From assembly GCA_031769625.1 (NCBI GenBank), contig JAUIMM010000534.1, positions 6,226,001 to 6,290,000 on the forward strand: 64,000 bases of DNA. The letters are read 5' to 3'. This document shows positions 1 through 11,499 of the stretch, piece after piece; within the stretch, counting starts at the first letter, position 1, and every line of letters starts with the position of its first letter. A program made the position numbers and the translations under genes. Under the pieces are notes generated by a model. The model did no database searches. It saw only the letters and a program-made list of their open reading frames with translations, and was not told the origin of the DNA. Origin of the DNA: Taudactylus pleione. Lineage: Eukaryota; Chordata; Amphibia; Anura; Myobatrachidae.

Positions 1-770
1 GTAATAGAACAAAAATCCACACTGTGCTGGCCTTGCTGCTGCACATGTGATGTCATGACATCATGATGAGGGGCTGAGGCTTGCCGTAACTAGGATAAGA
101 TAAGGATGCTCTGGATGACTCTGCAGCAGCTCAACAGACTGCAAGGAGCTGTTCAAGACACCATGCAAGCCAAATACAGGTACCACAAGCCATCGATGGT
201 GCTGCTCTCCAGGCCCTGTGCCCTGGGCAGTGGCACCGCTTACCAACCTTTAGTTACACCCACTGGCACCAGAACAGGGAAGGCAAGGGGGCTCCCCCCA
301 ACATTTGAGGGAGGTGCTAGGGGCACACTGTGAAGTACAAACTTGGAGCTGAGTAAGTCCTATGAGATTGTTTCCTGAGGGAGCTGCCGAGAGTGTGATA
401 GGCGGAGAAACGCGTAGAAGAGGGTGGATTATAGACCGCTCACTGTGGGAACACAGCGCCGAAGCCGCGAAACCATCAAGGAGCGGTGGTGAGAGTTATA
501 CCTTATCCAGCTGGCATTGTATGTTGCCCGGACTTGCATGCATGGAAAGAGCTGCACAATTATACATGCTGCTTGTGGCTACAGTGGACACTTATTTGAA
601 TATTTAAAACTCTCCCCCCTCCTGCAAATGATTAATTGCAGCTATATAATAGATTTCATATTGCCGGGGACCGGCTATAAAAACAGGAGACAATTGGAGA
701 CTAAAGCAATACATTCTTTCAGAGACTGGATACAAACAACATAATTGAAATTTTTTGCACAAGACATAAT
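1..770. other. Unassigned, probably repeat-derived sequence with a TATA-like box
   Basis: I recognise no gene here; the short open frames have no family signature. At 676-683 there is a clean TATA-type box (TATAAAAA) in an otherwise AT-rich stretch, which could belong to a retroelement LTR or promoter, but no second LTR was found. A motif at about 74-98 (GCCGTAACTAGGA) resembles the end of the repeat family seen at 29037-29324. Confidence 0.3.
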
Positions 771-969
771 GGGGTCTATTTACTAAGCAGTGTTAGGAGA
801 CAGAGTGAAAAGTGATAAGAAAGTGATAAGGTGCCAGCCAATCAGCTCCCAACTGTCATTTTTCAAACACAGCCTGTGAGATGACAGTTGGGAGCTGATT
901 GGCTGGCACCTTATCACTATCTTATCACTTTTCACTCTGTCTCCTAACACTGCTTAGTAAATAGACCCC
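771..969. mobile_element. Foldback MITE with CCAAT-containing arms
   Basis: The two halves are near-perfect reverse complements of about 90 bp around a short loop near 870. The ends read GGGGTCTATTTACTAAGC and its complement. The flanking trinucleotide AAT (768-770 and 970-972) is repeated directly, consistent with a 3-bp target duplication. Each arm carries a CCAATCAGC / GCTGATTGG motif. It encodes nothing. It belongs to a loose group with the elements at 22187-22381 and 44182-44334. Confidence 0.85.
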
Positions 970-1002
970 AATGTCTCTGAAATAAGCAGTTTTTCTGTTT
1001 AC

Positions 1003-1040
1003 AATATACATATATATATAGAGAGAGAGAGAGAGAGAGT
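1003..1040. repeat. (TA)n(GA)n microsatellite
   Basis: A short TA run is followed directly by a GA run. It separates the foldback MITE from the antisense Penelope-like fragment. Confidence 0.8.
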
Positions 1041-1440
1041 CCAAACGGTACGGCACTCATAAGCCTCCAATAGCTAGTAGCCTCCGTGCCTTCCTTGTAC
1101 AAATGGGTAAAGAAGAAGAGTATAGGCGGCACTGGAGCTCTTAGTTGCAAAACGGTTTAATCCAACGTTTCAGGGCATATACAGCCCTTTTGTCAGGGAT
1201 ACATAAAAACAAACATAGACAAAGGTCTTACTATAAGTAGAATCACCCAGTGAATGTGTGCTGCTGTCAGGAGTGGTTGCGCGCATCTGCACGTTGCAGA
1301 GAGCGTCTCCCACTGATGACGTCATGGTCTGTCGGCACTCCTGGTTGTCAAGGCAACCAGACGCTTTACATGTAATTGTCACTGTGAAGAAACAGTGAGA
1401 GAGATATAGAACCATCACCCATGTAGTACTAAAAGAAAAC
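1041..1440 (-). mobile_element. Inverted terminal fragment of a Penelope-like element
   Basis: Positions 1041-1128 are the reverse complement of 1738-1828 (the TAGTAGCCTCCGTGCCTTCC segment is visible in both). The following text, around 1150-1200, has the layout 'cgtttcagggcatatacagc...ttgtcagg' seen in ends of frog Penelope-like elements. The most economical reading is an inverted partial pLTR copy upstream of the plus-strand PLE at 1741-4075; inverted 5' tails are known for PLE insertions. Confidence 0.55.
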
Positions 1441-1740
1441 AGCAGAATGAATAGGTGACATGGAGAATAGCATGCATGATATCATACTGATGACAAAATA
1501 ACTATAGAAGTAAAAATGACAAATGAAAAAAGAAAGAAGAACAATAAATGCAATGGGGAAGTAGGAGGACGAATGGCTAGTCAGACTAAGAGGTCATATT
1601 ACAGAGAGTGTCAACAGATTTTTCATTGAGTCCATGAGGTATAATAGTATTGAGTTTGACTATCCACTTAGCTTCCATTCTTAACAGATGACATGCCCTA
1701 TCTCCTCCTCTTATATTTAGGGGAACATGATCTATTATCG

Positions 1741-4075
1741 TCTATACTCTTCTTCTGTACCCATTTCTACAAGGAAGGCACGGAGGCTACTAGCTATTGG
1801 AGGCTTATGAGTGCCAGACCGTTTGGACTCTACAGTATAGGGGACTTCGTTCTGAATCCCCTAATGGGTCAAGGCACCTTCCATCATTTGTTTATACAAG
1901 GTACTTTCTTTCTAGCAGACTATTACTCAGTAAAGTCTGTGAGGAAATGGATCAACAGTGTTCAGCTACCTCTCAAAGAACAGCGGGATATATAGGCATT
2001 ACTAAAGTTCATGGAGAATCATATAGCTTCACATATGGTGAAGCAGAAGGCATACTATTTACTGAACCACTTATACTGCGAGATATGACAAGTAACAATG
2101 AGGACGTTTTCAGACAACTGTTTAAAATGAAAAGGAGATAAATTGATTTTCATTTACATGGCGTTTCATTATCAGAGTACTTTCGAGAAAAACGCATACC
2201 AAGAGGCTCCAGGGTAAAAAAAACGCAGACAATTGGCCATTTTAACCCTGACTTCTGTCGGAGATGGGTGGGAATATTAAACAAATGTGGAATGGATCTG
2301 ATGCTCCTTGTGATAGAGGAGGCTGGCAGAGAGCTTAAAATAACTAGAGACCAAATAGCTAATTTTGAGATTACCAATAAACATACATTGGAGCATGAAA
2401 TGACGCAAGAGCTCCATCAGAAACTCAAACATCAATGTGAGAATTACAGTAGGGACTTGATTAAATTCAAACAAAATAAATACCAAATAGTTAAAGCGGA
2501 TTATGATGAGAATAAGGTGTACCGTTGGTTAATGGAAGGCGAACAGAGGAGACAACCTTTCTTCAGGTCAAAACAAAGCTGGAGGAAAAGAAGAGAAAAT
2601 ACCTCAGATGATCCAGGAACATCAAATAGCGATAGTGACTTCGCAGCACCGGATTCAGACGGACCAAGCCAGTCAGTCCCTTTAGAGGTAACCACTATGG
2701 CCACAAAAGAACTAACAGGACTCCCACCCACATGAGGGGTCAAAACCAAAGGATCCAGAGGGCGAGGAGGCATGAAGAAAACTTAGTCTATAACCTGTCT
2801 TCTAGAACTTTCAGTGACACTGAAATGAGAGTCCTGAATAAAGGACTCTCGTTCGTACCAACTAGTCCCCATAACGAGATCCAATAGCAATTAGATCTAC
2901 ACCAGTTCTCATGAAAACTTAGGCTACGTGCATTCTTTCATAATAAACCTGATGCTCTGGTAACATCAAAATTTTCAAAATGTTTACAAGAAAGATCTGT
3001 GTCAAGATTCGACCCACAGTCCCATAATTCTGCCATTAAAACATATACAAGACTTCTTGATAATTCGGTGACCAGATACAATATGGCAATACTTAGGATA
3101 CATTATAATCTTACTAAAGATGAAAACAAAGTGCTTCATCAAATAAGTAATTATAGAGATGTAATATTCTGCCCTGCGGACAAAGGCGGAGCCATTGTGG
3201 TCCAAAACAGATTATCGAAATGAAGCAGAACGACACCTGTCTGACCTACAAGTGTACCAGAAATTACAAAGGGACCCGACCGTACAATACAAAATAGAAC
3301 TGGGCAATTTGCTATCATTAGCAGAACAGGAGAATAAGATTACAGATAAGTTAAGAGCAGCCTTAACTCAAAATGTTCCTGTTGTACTGATAATGTATCT
3401 AGTACCAAAAGTACATAAGAGTCTTCAACAGCCTCCAGGATGCCCAATTATCTCTGCAAGAAATTCTCTGTATCAGCCAGTGTCCCAACTATTAGACACC
3501 ATCCTACAGCCACTCCTAACCAAATAGCATACGGTCCTTAAGGACACAACTACTTTCCTTAAACATCTGCAACAAATTAAAGAAGTGCCAAACAATACTC
3601 TTATCTGTGTAATGGACGTGTGCAATTTATACACAGTCATTCCTCATGACCAAGGACTTAGGGCCACCAGAGAACTACTAATTTCTGAAAACTCACAGGA
3701 ACTAGATCTTGATCTCCTAATGCGGCTCTTAGAGCTCACATTAACACGTAATTACTTTTTATATAATGCTAAATTTTACCTCCAGAGATAGAGATGTGCA
3801 ATGGGGAGTAATGTGGCACCTACGTATGTCAATATCTTTATGCTGCAAGAAGAACAGCAGATGTTTTTTAATGACCCTGAAATAGCCAAACATATCATCT
3901 ATTTTTGTCGATACATAGGCGACCTGTTCATGCTTTGGACTGGAGGAGAAAAACGTTTTAAGATTCTGATGACAGCCATTAATGAGAGGACTTCACCAAT
4001 TAAATTGACCTTTCAATATAGCATAAAAACCCTTAATTATTTGGATGTGCAGGTTTCGATAGACAGATGAGTTAT
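1741..4075 (+). pseudogene. Decayed Penelope-like retroelement (N-terminal region and reverse transcriptase)
   Basis: The open frames run in order through PLE landmarks. A coiled N-terminal region (about 2268-2735) has basic and acidic stretches. A segment reading FVPT...LDLHQF...KLRLRAFF follows at about 2850-2950, then the ADKGGAIVVQ block (about 3175), PKVHK...PPGCPIIS (about 3405-3460), DVCNLYTVIPHDQG (about 3615, motif A) and GSNVAPTYVNIF (about 3803, motif B). The catalytic motif at about 3909-3926 reads RYIGDLF instead of RYIDDLF: the first aspartate (codon 3918-3920, GGC) is lost. Frame breaks lie near 2737, 3224, 3526, 3790 and 4072. The sequence ends after the NYLDVQV thumb motif, with no GIY-YIG endonuclease. 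It is a dead, 3'-truncated copy. Confidence 0.85.
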
Positions 4076-4199
4076 CACAACCTCGGTGTGCCCTGAGTGA
4101 TACCACATCCATGGACACAGAGAACAATGACACAGACAGACAGTCACTACTACTGTCACTCATCACTACACTACCACAACAATTAACTTTCTGGTTGGG

Positions 4200-4602
4200 A
4201 ACTGACAGAGCGCTCGCTCTGAATCAGGGCCGGGCTTTTTCTTTTTTGGAGCGGCCTCTCGGCCGCTCGCATAGCTGTGGGTGACCACCCACAGCTATAG
4301 TGAGCGGCCATGATGATGGTCGCGACGGTCAAGACCATCGCGACCATCGGGCTTGCGACGAGACCTTTGTGGTACGGTCTCGTTCATCGCAAGCCCCAGA
4401 GAGCTTTCGGCTCCAACAGAGCTGGAAGTTCGAGTGATGTCAGTGGGGCCGCCCCCAAACGGCAACGTTCCCTCGGGAACGCGTTCGTTTGGGCAGCCAC
4501 CCCCTCGGCCTGCCAACCAAAGGGGGCGAGCTGTCACTCAACATCGACAGCTCGCCCCCTTTGGTGCGAGACCCGAAGCGAGACCGGGTCTGAATCAGGC
4601 CC
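4200..4602. mobile_element. Hairpin-rich GC MITE of the GGGCCTGATTCAGA family, left end missing
   Basis: It aligns by eye, in the same order of hairpins, with the copies at 15558-16106 and 31804-32351. The right end reads GGGTCTGAATCAGGCCC. The left end begins inside the element (GCTCGCTCTGAATCAGGGCC at about 4209), so about 40 bp of terminus is absent. Internal perfect stems include GACCATCGCGACCAT with its complement (4310-4346) and the CAAAGGGGGCGAGCTGTC stem (4518-4563). The long open frames inside are stem artefacts. Confidence 0.75.
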
Positions 4603-4689
4603 TAAGTACCTGACTATAACCTAAGCAAGGAGAACAGAGCACTGGTTCAAGGTCAGGGTCTTTTAAATACAATATCTGCTTAATCCGCC

Positions 4690-4995
4690 AGGATGCCGAA
4701 GGTAAGTAGCGGGGTGGAGGGGATGGTTAGGGTTAGGTTTAGGGGTTAGGCATTAGGGGGAGGGTTAGGGTTAGGCACTATGGGGAGATGGTTAAGTTTA
4801 GGGTGTGGGGAGGGGGGGTAGGTTCAGGCACTATGGGAGTAGTTTAGAGTTAGGTACCAAAGAGGGAGGGTTAGGGTAGGGAGAGGGGGAGGCTTAGCAT
4901 ACCGACCAACAAGTATGTTAACCCTGTCGGGATCCCGGCGTCTGGATTCTGAATGACAGGATCCCGACTGTCGGTATTTCATACTGATTCCTATA
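4690..4995 (-). repeat. Dispersed repeat with TTAGGG-like internal array
   Basis: Runs of GGTTAGGGTTAGGCACTA-type units (about 4725-4895) are followed by GATCCCGGCGTC...ATTCTGAATGACAGGATCCCGAC and GGTATTTCATACTGATTCC. This is the reverse orientation of the repeats at 24830-25150, 25520-26010 and 54057-54470. It is a dispersed element, not a telomere. Confidence 0.65.
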
Positions 4996-5900
4996 AAGCC
5001 AACAACATGACTAAAGCTGCAAAGGGAAGTGGAAAATCCAATCATACAGATAGCAAATACTCAACTTTCCAATGCCAGGAGTCAAAGTCCAAAGGGTGGG
5101 AAGACTAAACCAACATCCAAGATTTAAACAAAACCACCGATCTTTTGGTGCAAAGAACAATAGGTGAAGAGATTTTCTGGAATGAGAAGGTCAAGATTTT
5201 ACATCACCTTCAGAAAAACACTGTTCAGTCTCATGAATTAGAACTGTACAGGCAAGGCAAATCTAGGAGAGGAGAAAAGGGTGAAAGAGTTAACTCCCAG
5301 AAGTCTGTCATTCTGAAACCTGGAAGGAAATGGAAACTAATTCTTTAAATTAACCTCTGAGGAAAAAGAAACCCATAAAACGGGTCACAGACATTATGTA
5401 AAAATAGGACTTTATGGTGTCTTTAAATGCAAAGGACCGTGTCTTCTTTGAAATAAATGCCGCTCATAAATCCAATATTTGTCCAAGACGTCTGTATTTT
5501 GTTTAAGTTATGGGACCCAGAAATACCTTTTACATCAGCCTATGTAAAACCCAGTAGCAGTTTTCTGGCTTTGTATATTTTCTACTTGTTTTATTTGACA
5601 TCATAGTTATGTCTGCAATAAACTATCATTCCATCCAATACCAGCACTAAACACTATTTGGGAGATTCAGTGAATTGCAAAAAGCAGTTGGAGCCTCATT
5701 GAATATTACTGGTATTTGTTATTGTTGGTGCATGCAAAATTAGTGATGTTTACTGTAATAACTAGAAATACCTGCAGTTGAATATTGGGCGAGCTCTGAC
5801 AGGACCTCTGACCTCATACTTAATTGAATCTTGTTGGAATATGTGTTGTGATATAGTCGGGGTAGGGGGTCCCTCTCCTGGGGTAATGGACACCTCCTTA
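4996..5900. other. No recognisable feature
   Basis: AT-rich sequence. The short open frames (for example 5145-5348) have no family signature and no splice or start context I would defend. Confidence 0.5.
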
Positions 5901-6261
5901 CAGGGCCGTAGAGAGCCTGGCTGGGCCCGGGTAAAGGGGGCGTGGCCTAATTGCGAGAGGCGTGGCCACGCCCCCATGAAAAAAAATAGAAAAAATATAA
6001 CTTTTTCAGCGCTGCTTAGCTGTAAGCCCCCCAGCCCAGCGTTAAGCAGAGGGAGGGGGCACGATCAGTGTGATCGCTTTCCCCCACAACCATAGGAGAC
6101 TGCTCCAGCTGCTGCAGCAGCCGCGAGCAGTCTCACACAGCAGCCCAGCACAAGTTGTGTGCTGAGCTGCTGTGAGGGAGGGGGGGGCGATGCCGGGCCC
6201 CTCTAGCAAGCCCGGGCCCGGGTAAACTGTACCCGCTCCCCCCCCCCTCTCGGCGCCCATG
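5901..6261. mobile_element. hAT-type MITE with intact 8-bp target duplication
   Basis: The element starts CAGGGCCGTAGAGAGCC and ends CTCTCGGCGCCCATG. It is flanked by direct CCTCCTTA repeats at 5893-5900 and 6262-6269. An 8-bp duplication and a CAGGG start are hallmarks of the hAT superfamily. A second copy in the opposite orientation is at 30983-31314. It has no coding capacity. Confidence 0.85.
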
Positions 6262-6269
6262 CCTCCTTA

Positions 6270-6837
6270 CACACAGCAGCCAGGAAACAGCACACCAGTC
6301 CAGGGTTTTCGTGCAAGCTGGTCGGAACCAGTTTTATTGTGCAACATAAACAACAAAATAAACAAAACATAAAAATAAGTCCTAGCCTGTCTGGGCACTA
6401 ACTCGACAGGTTATTCCCTCTCTACAAGTGGCAGGGCATACTGCCTTACCACAAACACAAATATCACAGTGTCTCTGAACAAACCTCAGTGTCTGTTCTC
6501 CCAGGGTATGTGAGACACTCAACCAAAACCTTAACACAGCTATATGAACCACTTGCAGGTGCAATTACTAATCAGCCTGCTCTCAGACTGAAAGGCCCAA
6601 CACCTGAAATGGCCTGTGGATGGAGCCCTCCATTCTCTTCTCACATCCACACCCCTAGGACCCATTATCCGGCTTTTACCAAAAGCCGACATTTCTGGTC
6701 TGTTTGGCATAACAGACTTTTCCTGGGGTTTTTAAAACACATATGATAGGAATCTGGGACACACGTATATGCCATCCCAGACTTCTCCAGTGCTTCTATC
6801 ACAGTGTGTACAAGTAGCGGTGGTATGGTAGAGTGTA
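6270..6837. other. Unassigned sequence, possibly LTR-like
   Basis: No gene recognised. The stretch contains a pyrimidine-rich start, 'gttttattgtgcaacataaacaacaaaataaac' type AT-rich text near 6330 and no coding signature. It abuts the 3' end of the LINE on the minus strand. Confidence 0.3.
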
Positions 6838-7524
6838 TTATTATTATTACATTTTATTTATAGTGCGCCACAAGTGGTCCGCAGCGCCCTACATACAGTA
6901 AAGGGTACACAGAACATTACATTACAATACAGTAACCAAAATATAAACAAAGCACAAGTAACAATTAGCAACACAATTCTCCATACACAGTACAGCTCTG
7001 GAGGTGAAGGCTGTCATAGAAGTGCTAGAGAAGAAGGCTGTGAGACAGTGGGGAGGAGGACCCTGCTCCTAGGAGCTTACAATCTAGGGGAGAGGAGAGA
7101 CAGACAGATGACATGAGGCATGAGTGTGTACAGGGGGACCTGAGTGCAGGAAGTAGGCAAGGTAGATATGGCAGGAGGCAGGAGGGACAGAGACTTAGTG
7201 ACACGGTTATGTGGTGGAAGGGTATGCTTTGATGAACAGGTGGGTTTTCAGTGCACGTTTGAAGCTCTGCAAGGTCGGGGAGAGCCTGATCGAGCAAGGG
7301 AGCTCATTCCAGTGAAGGGGGCGGCCTGCACGGGCAAAATCTTGGATACGAGCATGAGATGAAGTAATCATGGTGGTGGAGAGGCAACAGTCATTGGCAG
7401 AACGGAGTGAGTGTGAGGGAGTATGTAATGAGATGAGGATGGAGATGTAGGGAGCAGTAGAGTTAGAGAGGGCCTTGTATGTGAAGGTGAGGCGTTTGAA
7501 GAGGATTCTGTAGGGGAATGGGAG

Positions 7525-7539
7525 CCAGTGCAGGTTTTG
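7525..7539. repeat. Target-site duplication, left copy
   Basis: CCAGTGCAGGTTTTG is repeated exactly at 10565-10579 and brackets the palindromic insertion. Confidence 0.9.
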
Positions 7540-7791
7540 CAATTATAAGAGGAGGTTCTAGTTGCACTAGATAATATAGATAACCTATTTATTAATTATT
7601 ATGTACCCCACAAAAATCACTCTCTTTCATCAGAAGACACATGGGGGTGCTATCACGGACATAATACATAACCAGAAATTGATAAGAAGAAAGAAGAAAT
7701 GTCCACTGTGATGCACTAAGCATGGAAAGATATATAAAACGTAACTTTTATTTATACATATAATAAAGTGGTACTAGAAAGCAAATGTATA

Positions 7792-7824
<33 letters not shown>

Positions 7825-10564
7825 TAATAAAATTAAAATTGCGTACGCTTCTGGTCAACTAATCGTCCTACTGATAGTATCCAATCATAGGTAAATATAC
7901 TTCTATGTGTATCACGTGTGTATACCAGTGATTTCTTCACTTAAATATTATGCAAGAGTGTGTAACTTCAGAGTACTAATGACAGAATACGATGGGTTCT
8001 CTGTACTTTCTTCAATATATAGATCACATCATATCTTATGACATATGAAATATGCCATTCCAATTGATTTATGATCTCATATTAGTCATATTCCACTCAT
8101 TTATTCATATTACGGTCATTAAGTGGTTCACTTCCAATAGTGTATTTTAGTTTATAACAAACCCTGCTCATACAGGTAGAGTATCATTCTATTAATGGGA
8201 TCTAGAGTGTTATTATGTAGTCACCGTGTGGTTCCACTATATTGTTATTATTCTTATAGTGGTAAATTCCTATACCATTGGCATTCTCATATATCAATTT
8301 CAGTGTCGTTAGTATATGTTCAGATATCTCCCATCATGGTTTGTCATGTACTGGTGTATATCTTATAACCCATAACCTTTTATTTTACATGTGGGTATCA
8401 CTGGGAAAATATTATGTAGATAGGGAATATCCCTATTTCCACTGTGTTTTTAATCCTGTATATTGAGGTGCATGTCCAGGGAAGTCCCTCCGTGGTACAA
8501 TGCTACAATAGTAATTATTTAAACACAGTCAGTCTTCACTCTTGTTCTGATTTCATGCAGGTGTTGCTGGGAAAATGTTATGCAAAATAGGATATCCCTA
8601 TTCACACTGTGTTTTTAGTCTTATACAGTGAAGTGCATGTCCGGAGGGGTCCCTCCGTAGTACAGCACTATGCTTTTGATTATTTACACACAATCACCAT
8701 TCTTAGCAATGTTGCCATACATTTATATCAGTATCTTTTACACACAATTATTCTAATCTTATATACACTAGTAACAATATTATCCTCCTAGCGCTGCTAT
8801 ATATGCATCTCAGTCGTCATTAGTTATAACATCGGCTACAGCGCTAAAAACAGGAGACTTATTTTAGGACATAGTAGAGGACAGAAGCGCTGCTCACCGA
8901 CGCGGCGTTTCGCTAAATAGCTTTTTCAAGGTAAGCCGAGCCGCTTACCGGAGGTGTCTTAAATACCCTCCTTCATTCATTATGACCAATCCAGAGCTCC
9001 CAGATAAGTATTCGTCTAATCACGCGGCTTCATATCTTATAGTCCCTCCCCTCCTACTTTAGATTGACATATTCTCTCTTCCTTAATGGGTAGTGACGAT
9101 TCCGTCCTTCGTCATTCAGACTCGGGTATTCGATCTCCGATAAATGGATCTATATAAAAGATCTGGATACTGTGTATATTATTCATTGTCAACCTGATAT
9201 CAATCTTATTCAGGGTAATTCTAGATCTGGATATCTATGTTAGAAATGTATCCCTGTTACTCACAACAGGGTAAGGAGAAGATTTATATTATATCTCATA
9301 CTGTCTCCTCTAAAGTATAGGGGCTATTCAGGTTATGATGATGATTGCAGAAGGATTAGCGGCGCTTCTGTCCTCTACTATGTCCTAAAATAAGTCTCCT
9401 GTTTTTAGCGCTGTAGCCGATGTTATAACTAATGACGACTGAGATGCATATATAGCAGCGCTAGGAGGATAATATTGTTACTAGTGTATATAAGATTAGA
9501 ATAATTGTGTGTAAAAGATACTGATATAAATGTATGGCAACATTACTAAGAATGGTGATTGTGTGTAAATAATCAAAAGCATAGTGCTGTACTACGGAGG
9601 GACCCCTCTGGACATGCACTTCACTGTATAAGACTAAAAACACAGTGTGAATAGGGATATCCTATTTTGCATAACATTTTCCCAGCAACACCTGCATGAA
9701 ATCAGAACAAGAGTGAAGACTGACTGTGTTTAAATAATTACTATTGTAGCATTGTACCACGGAGGGACTTCCCTGGACATGCACCTCAATATACAGGATT
9801 AAAAACACAGTGGAAATAGGGATATTCCCTATCTACATAATATTTTCCCAGTGATACCCACATGTAAAATAAAAGGATATGGGTTATAAGATATACACCA
9901 GTACATGACAAACCATGATGGGAGATATCTGAACATATACTAACGACACTGAAATTGATATATGAGAATGCCAATGGTATAGGAATTTACCACTATAAGA
10001 ATAATAACAATATAGTGGAACCACACGGTGACTACATAATAACACTCTAGATCCCATTAATAGAATGATACTCTACCTGTATGAGCAGGGTTTGTTATAA
10101 ACTAAAATACACTATTGGAAGTGAACCACTTAATGACCGTAATATGAATAAATGAGTGGAATATGACTAATATGAGATCATAAATCAATTGGAATGGCAT
10201 ATTTCATATGTCATAAGATATGATGTGATCTATATATTGAAGAAAGTACAGAGAACCCATCGTATTCTGTCATTAGTACTCTGAAGTTACACACTCTTGC
10301 ATAATATTTAAGTGAAGAAATCACTGGTATACACACGTGATACACATAGAAGTATATTTACCTATGATTGGATACTATCAGTAGGACGATTAGTTGACCA
10401 GAAGCGTACGCAATTTTAATTTTATTATATATATATATATATTTTTAATATACATTCGATTTCTAGTACCACTTTATTATATGTATAAATAAAAGTTACG
10501 TTTTATATATCTTTCCATGCTTAGTGCATCACAGTGGACATTTCTTCTTTCTTCTTATCAATTT
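7540..10564. mobile_element. 3.0-kb palindromic retroelement-like insertion
   Basis: About 135 bp of unpaired sequence is followed by a left arm (7675-8890), a 471-bp unique centre (8891-9361) and a right arm (9362-10565) that is the reverse complement of the left. The arms are about 1.2 kb and differ by very few bases, for example cataacc/catatcc near 8370 and one base near 8641; the AT run near 7800 differs in length. The 15-bp target duplication shows it entered the LINE as one unit. The centre contains GACGCGGCGTTTCGC followed by AGCTTTTTCAAGG (8899-8933), resembling PLE terminal sequence. Neither arm has a convincing reading frame. I infer a Penelope-like element with inverted duplicated long ends. 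Confidence 0.75.
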
Positions 10565-10579
10565 CCAGTGCAGGTTTTG
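10565..10579. repeat. Target-site duplication, right copy
   Basis: This is the second exact copy of the 15-bp LINE sequence; see 7525-7539. Confidence 0.9.
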
Positions 10580-10999
10580 GCAGAGGGGAGCAGCAGAAGT
10601 GGAACGGCGAGAGAGGAAGATAAGTCTAGCCACAGCATTGAGAACAGACTGGAGGGGGGCAAGATGGCAATGTGGGAGGCCAGTAAGGAGAAGGTTGCAG
10701 TAGTCAAGCCAAGAAATGATTAATGATTGAATAATCAGTTTGGTAGCATTCTGGGAGAGGAAAGGCCTAATGCGTGCGATGTTGCGTAGCTGGAACCGAC
10801 AGGATTGAGCCAGAGATTGAATGTGGAGGGTGAAGGAGAGTGGGTACACACCAGCGGATGCCCTGTCAGTGAGCAACCCAGTACTTAACCATTGGGGTGG
10901 TTTATTTAGCAGTATTGTTATGCATGTGTAGACTCTGTTGCATGGAGCGGAGCATATAGGTCACCAACCGGTGACTCTATGTTGGTAGCTGTACAGTAG

Positions 11000-11158
11000 T
11001 GGTGTCAAACCCGGGCTCTCCAGCTGCAGTGGAACTACACATCCCAGCATGCAGTGCCACAGTTTTGCTATTAGGGCATGCTAAAACTGTGGCAGGGCAT
11101 GCTGGGATATGTAGTCCCACAAAAGCTGAATGGCCCGAGTTTGACACCACTGCTGTAT
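11000..11158. mobile_element. Foldback MITE, TGGTGTCAAAC termini
   Basis: Inverted ends GTGGTGTCAAACCCGGGC and GCCCGAGTTTGACACCAC enclose a second palindromic pair (CATGCTGGGATATGTAGT type) around about 11085. Related 'CATGCTGGGA' foldbacks occur at 41446-41550, 42510-42640 and 47362-47510. Non-coding. Confidence 0.7.
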
Positions 11159-11499
11159 AGGATGCAGATGGTACCAGAGTGTCTAACAGGGTGAAACAAG
11201 TGGTTATTAGCAGCATCTCTCTGAACTAAGTGGAAGACGTCTGTCTCCCAGTGTGGCGTTCTATCACAGTGACAAGATGGCGCTGTGTATGCTCAGAAGT
11301 ACAGGCGGTGCCCAACTTGGTAAAAGGATCGAAGCCTCCCTAGAGGAGTCAACATGGAGACTGCGCAGTAGCGCTCTCCAGCTTCAGCACCCCCCCCTCT
11401 ACGAGCTTCTCCATGTTACACAAACATTTACCTTCAGCTTTCTTGTAGAACCTTATAAATATATTTGGGTATGAGAAGTAGGAAAACATCAACATTTCA

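Larger units (their letters stand above)
6838..10876 (-). pseudogene. 5'-truncated L2/CR1-like LINE, split by a 3.0-kb insertion
   Basis: On the minus strand 10876-10565 encodes the downstream part of a CR1/L2-type reverse transcriptase region: SLAQSCRFQLRNIARIRPFL, SWLDYCNLLLTGLP, LQSVLNAVARLIF. The frame resumes at 7539-7207 with LHWLPFPYRILFKRLTF, TYKALSNSTAPYIS, LPCSIRLSPTLQSFKRAL and KTHLF, the family's usual C-terminus. The 3' UTR runs to an (ATT)n-type tail at 6838-6850. The interruption is the palindromic element at 7540-10564, which duplicated 15 bp of the LINE. The upstream polymerase motifs and endonuclease are absent, so this is a dead 5'-truncated copy. Confidence 0.8.

Noticed and set aside
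1300..1330. Hammerhead ribozyme in the PLE terminal fragment
   Set aside because: A CTGATGA-like core is present near 1312, but I could not pair the required stems or place the GAAA element, so it is not reported.
4295..4624. Overlapping GC-rich open frames on both strands
   Set aside because: They arise inside the hairpin MITE; the same frames recur at 15.6-16.1 kb and 32.0-32.4 kb only because the repeat does.
8278..9974. Pairs of identical small proteins on opposite strands
   Set aside because: They are the two arms of the palindrome. The frames are short, AT-rich and have no family signature.
7540..10564. Palindrome as a pure assembly artefact
   Set aside because: The exact 15-bp duplication of LINE sequence on both sides and a unique centre argue for a real insertion, although long reads would be needed to be certain.
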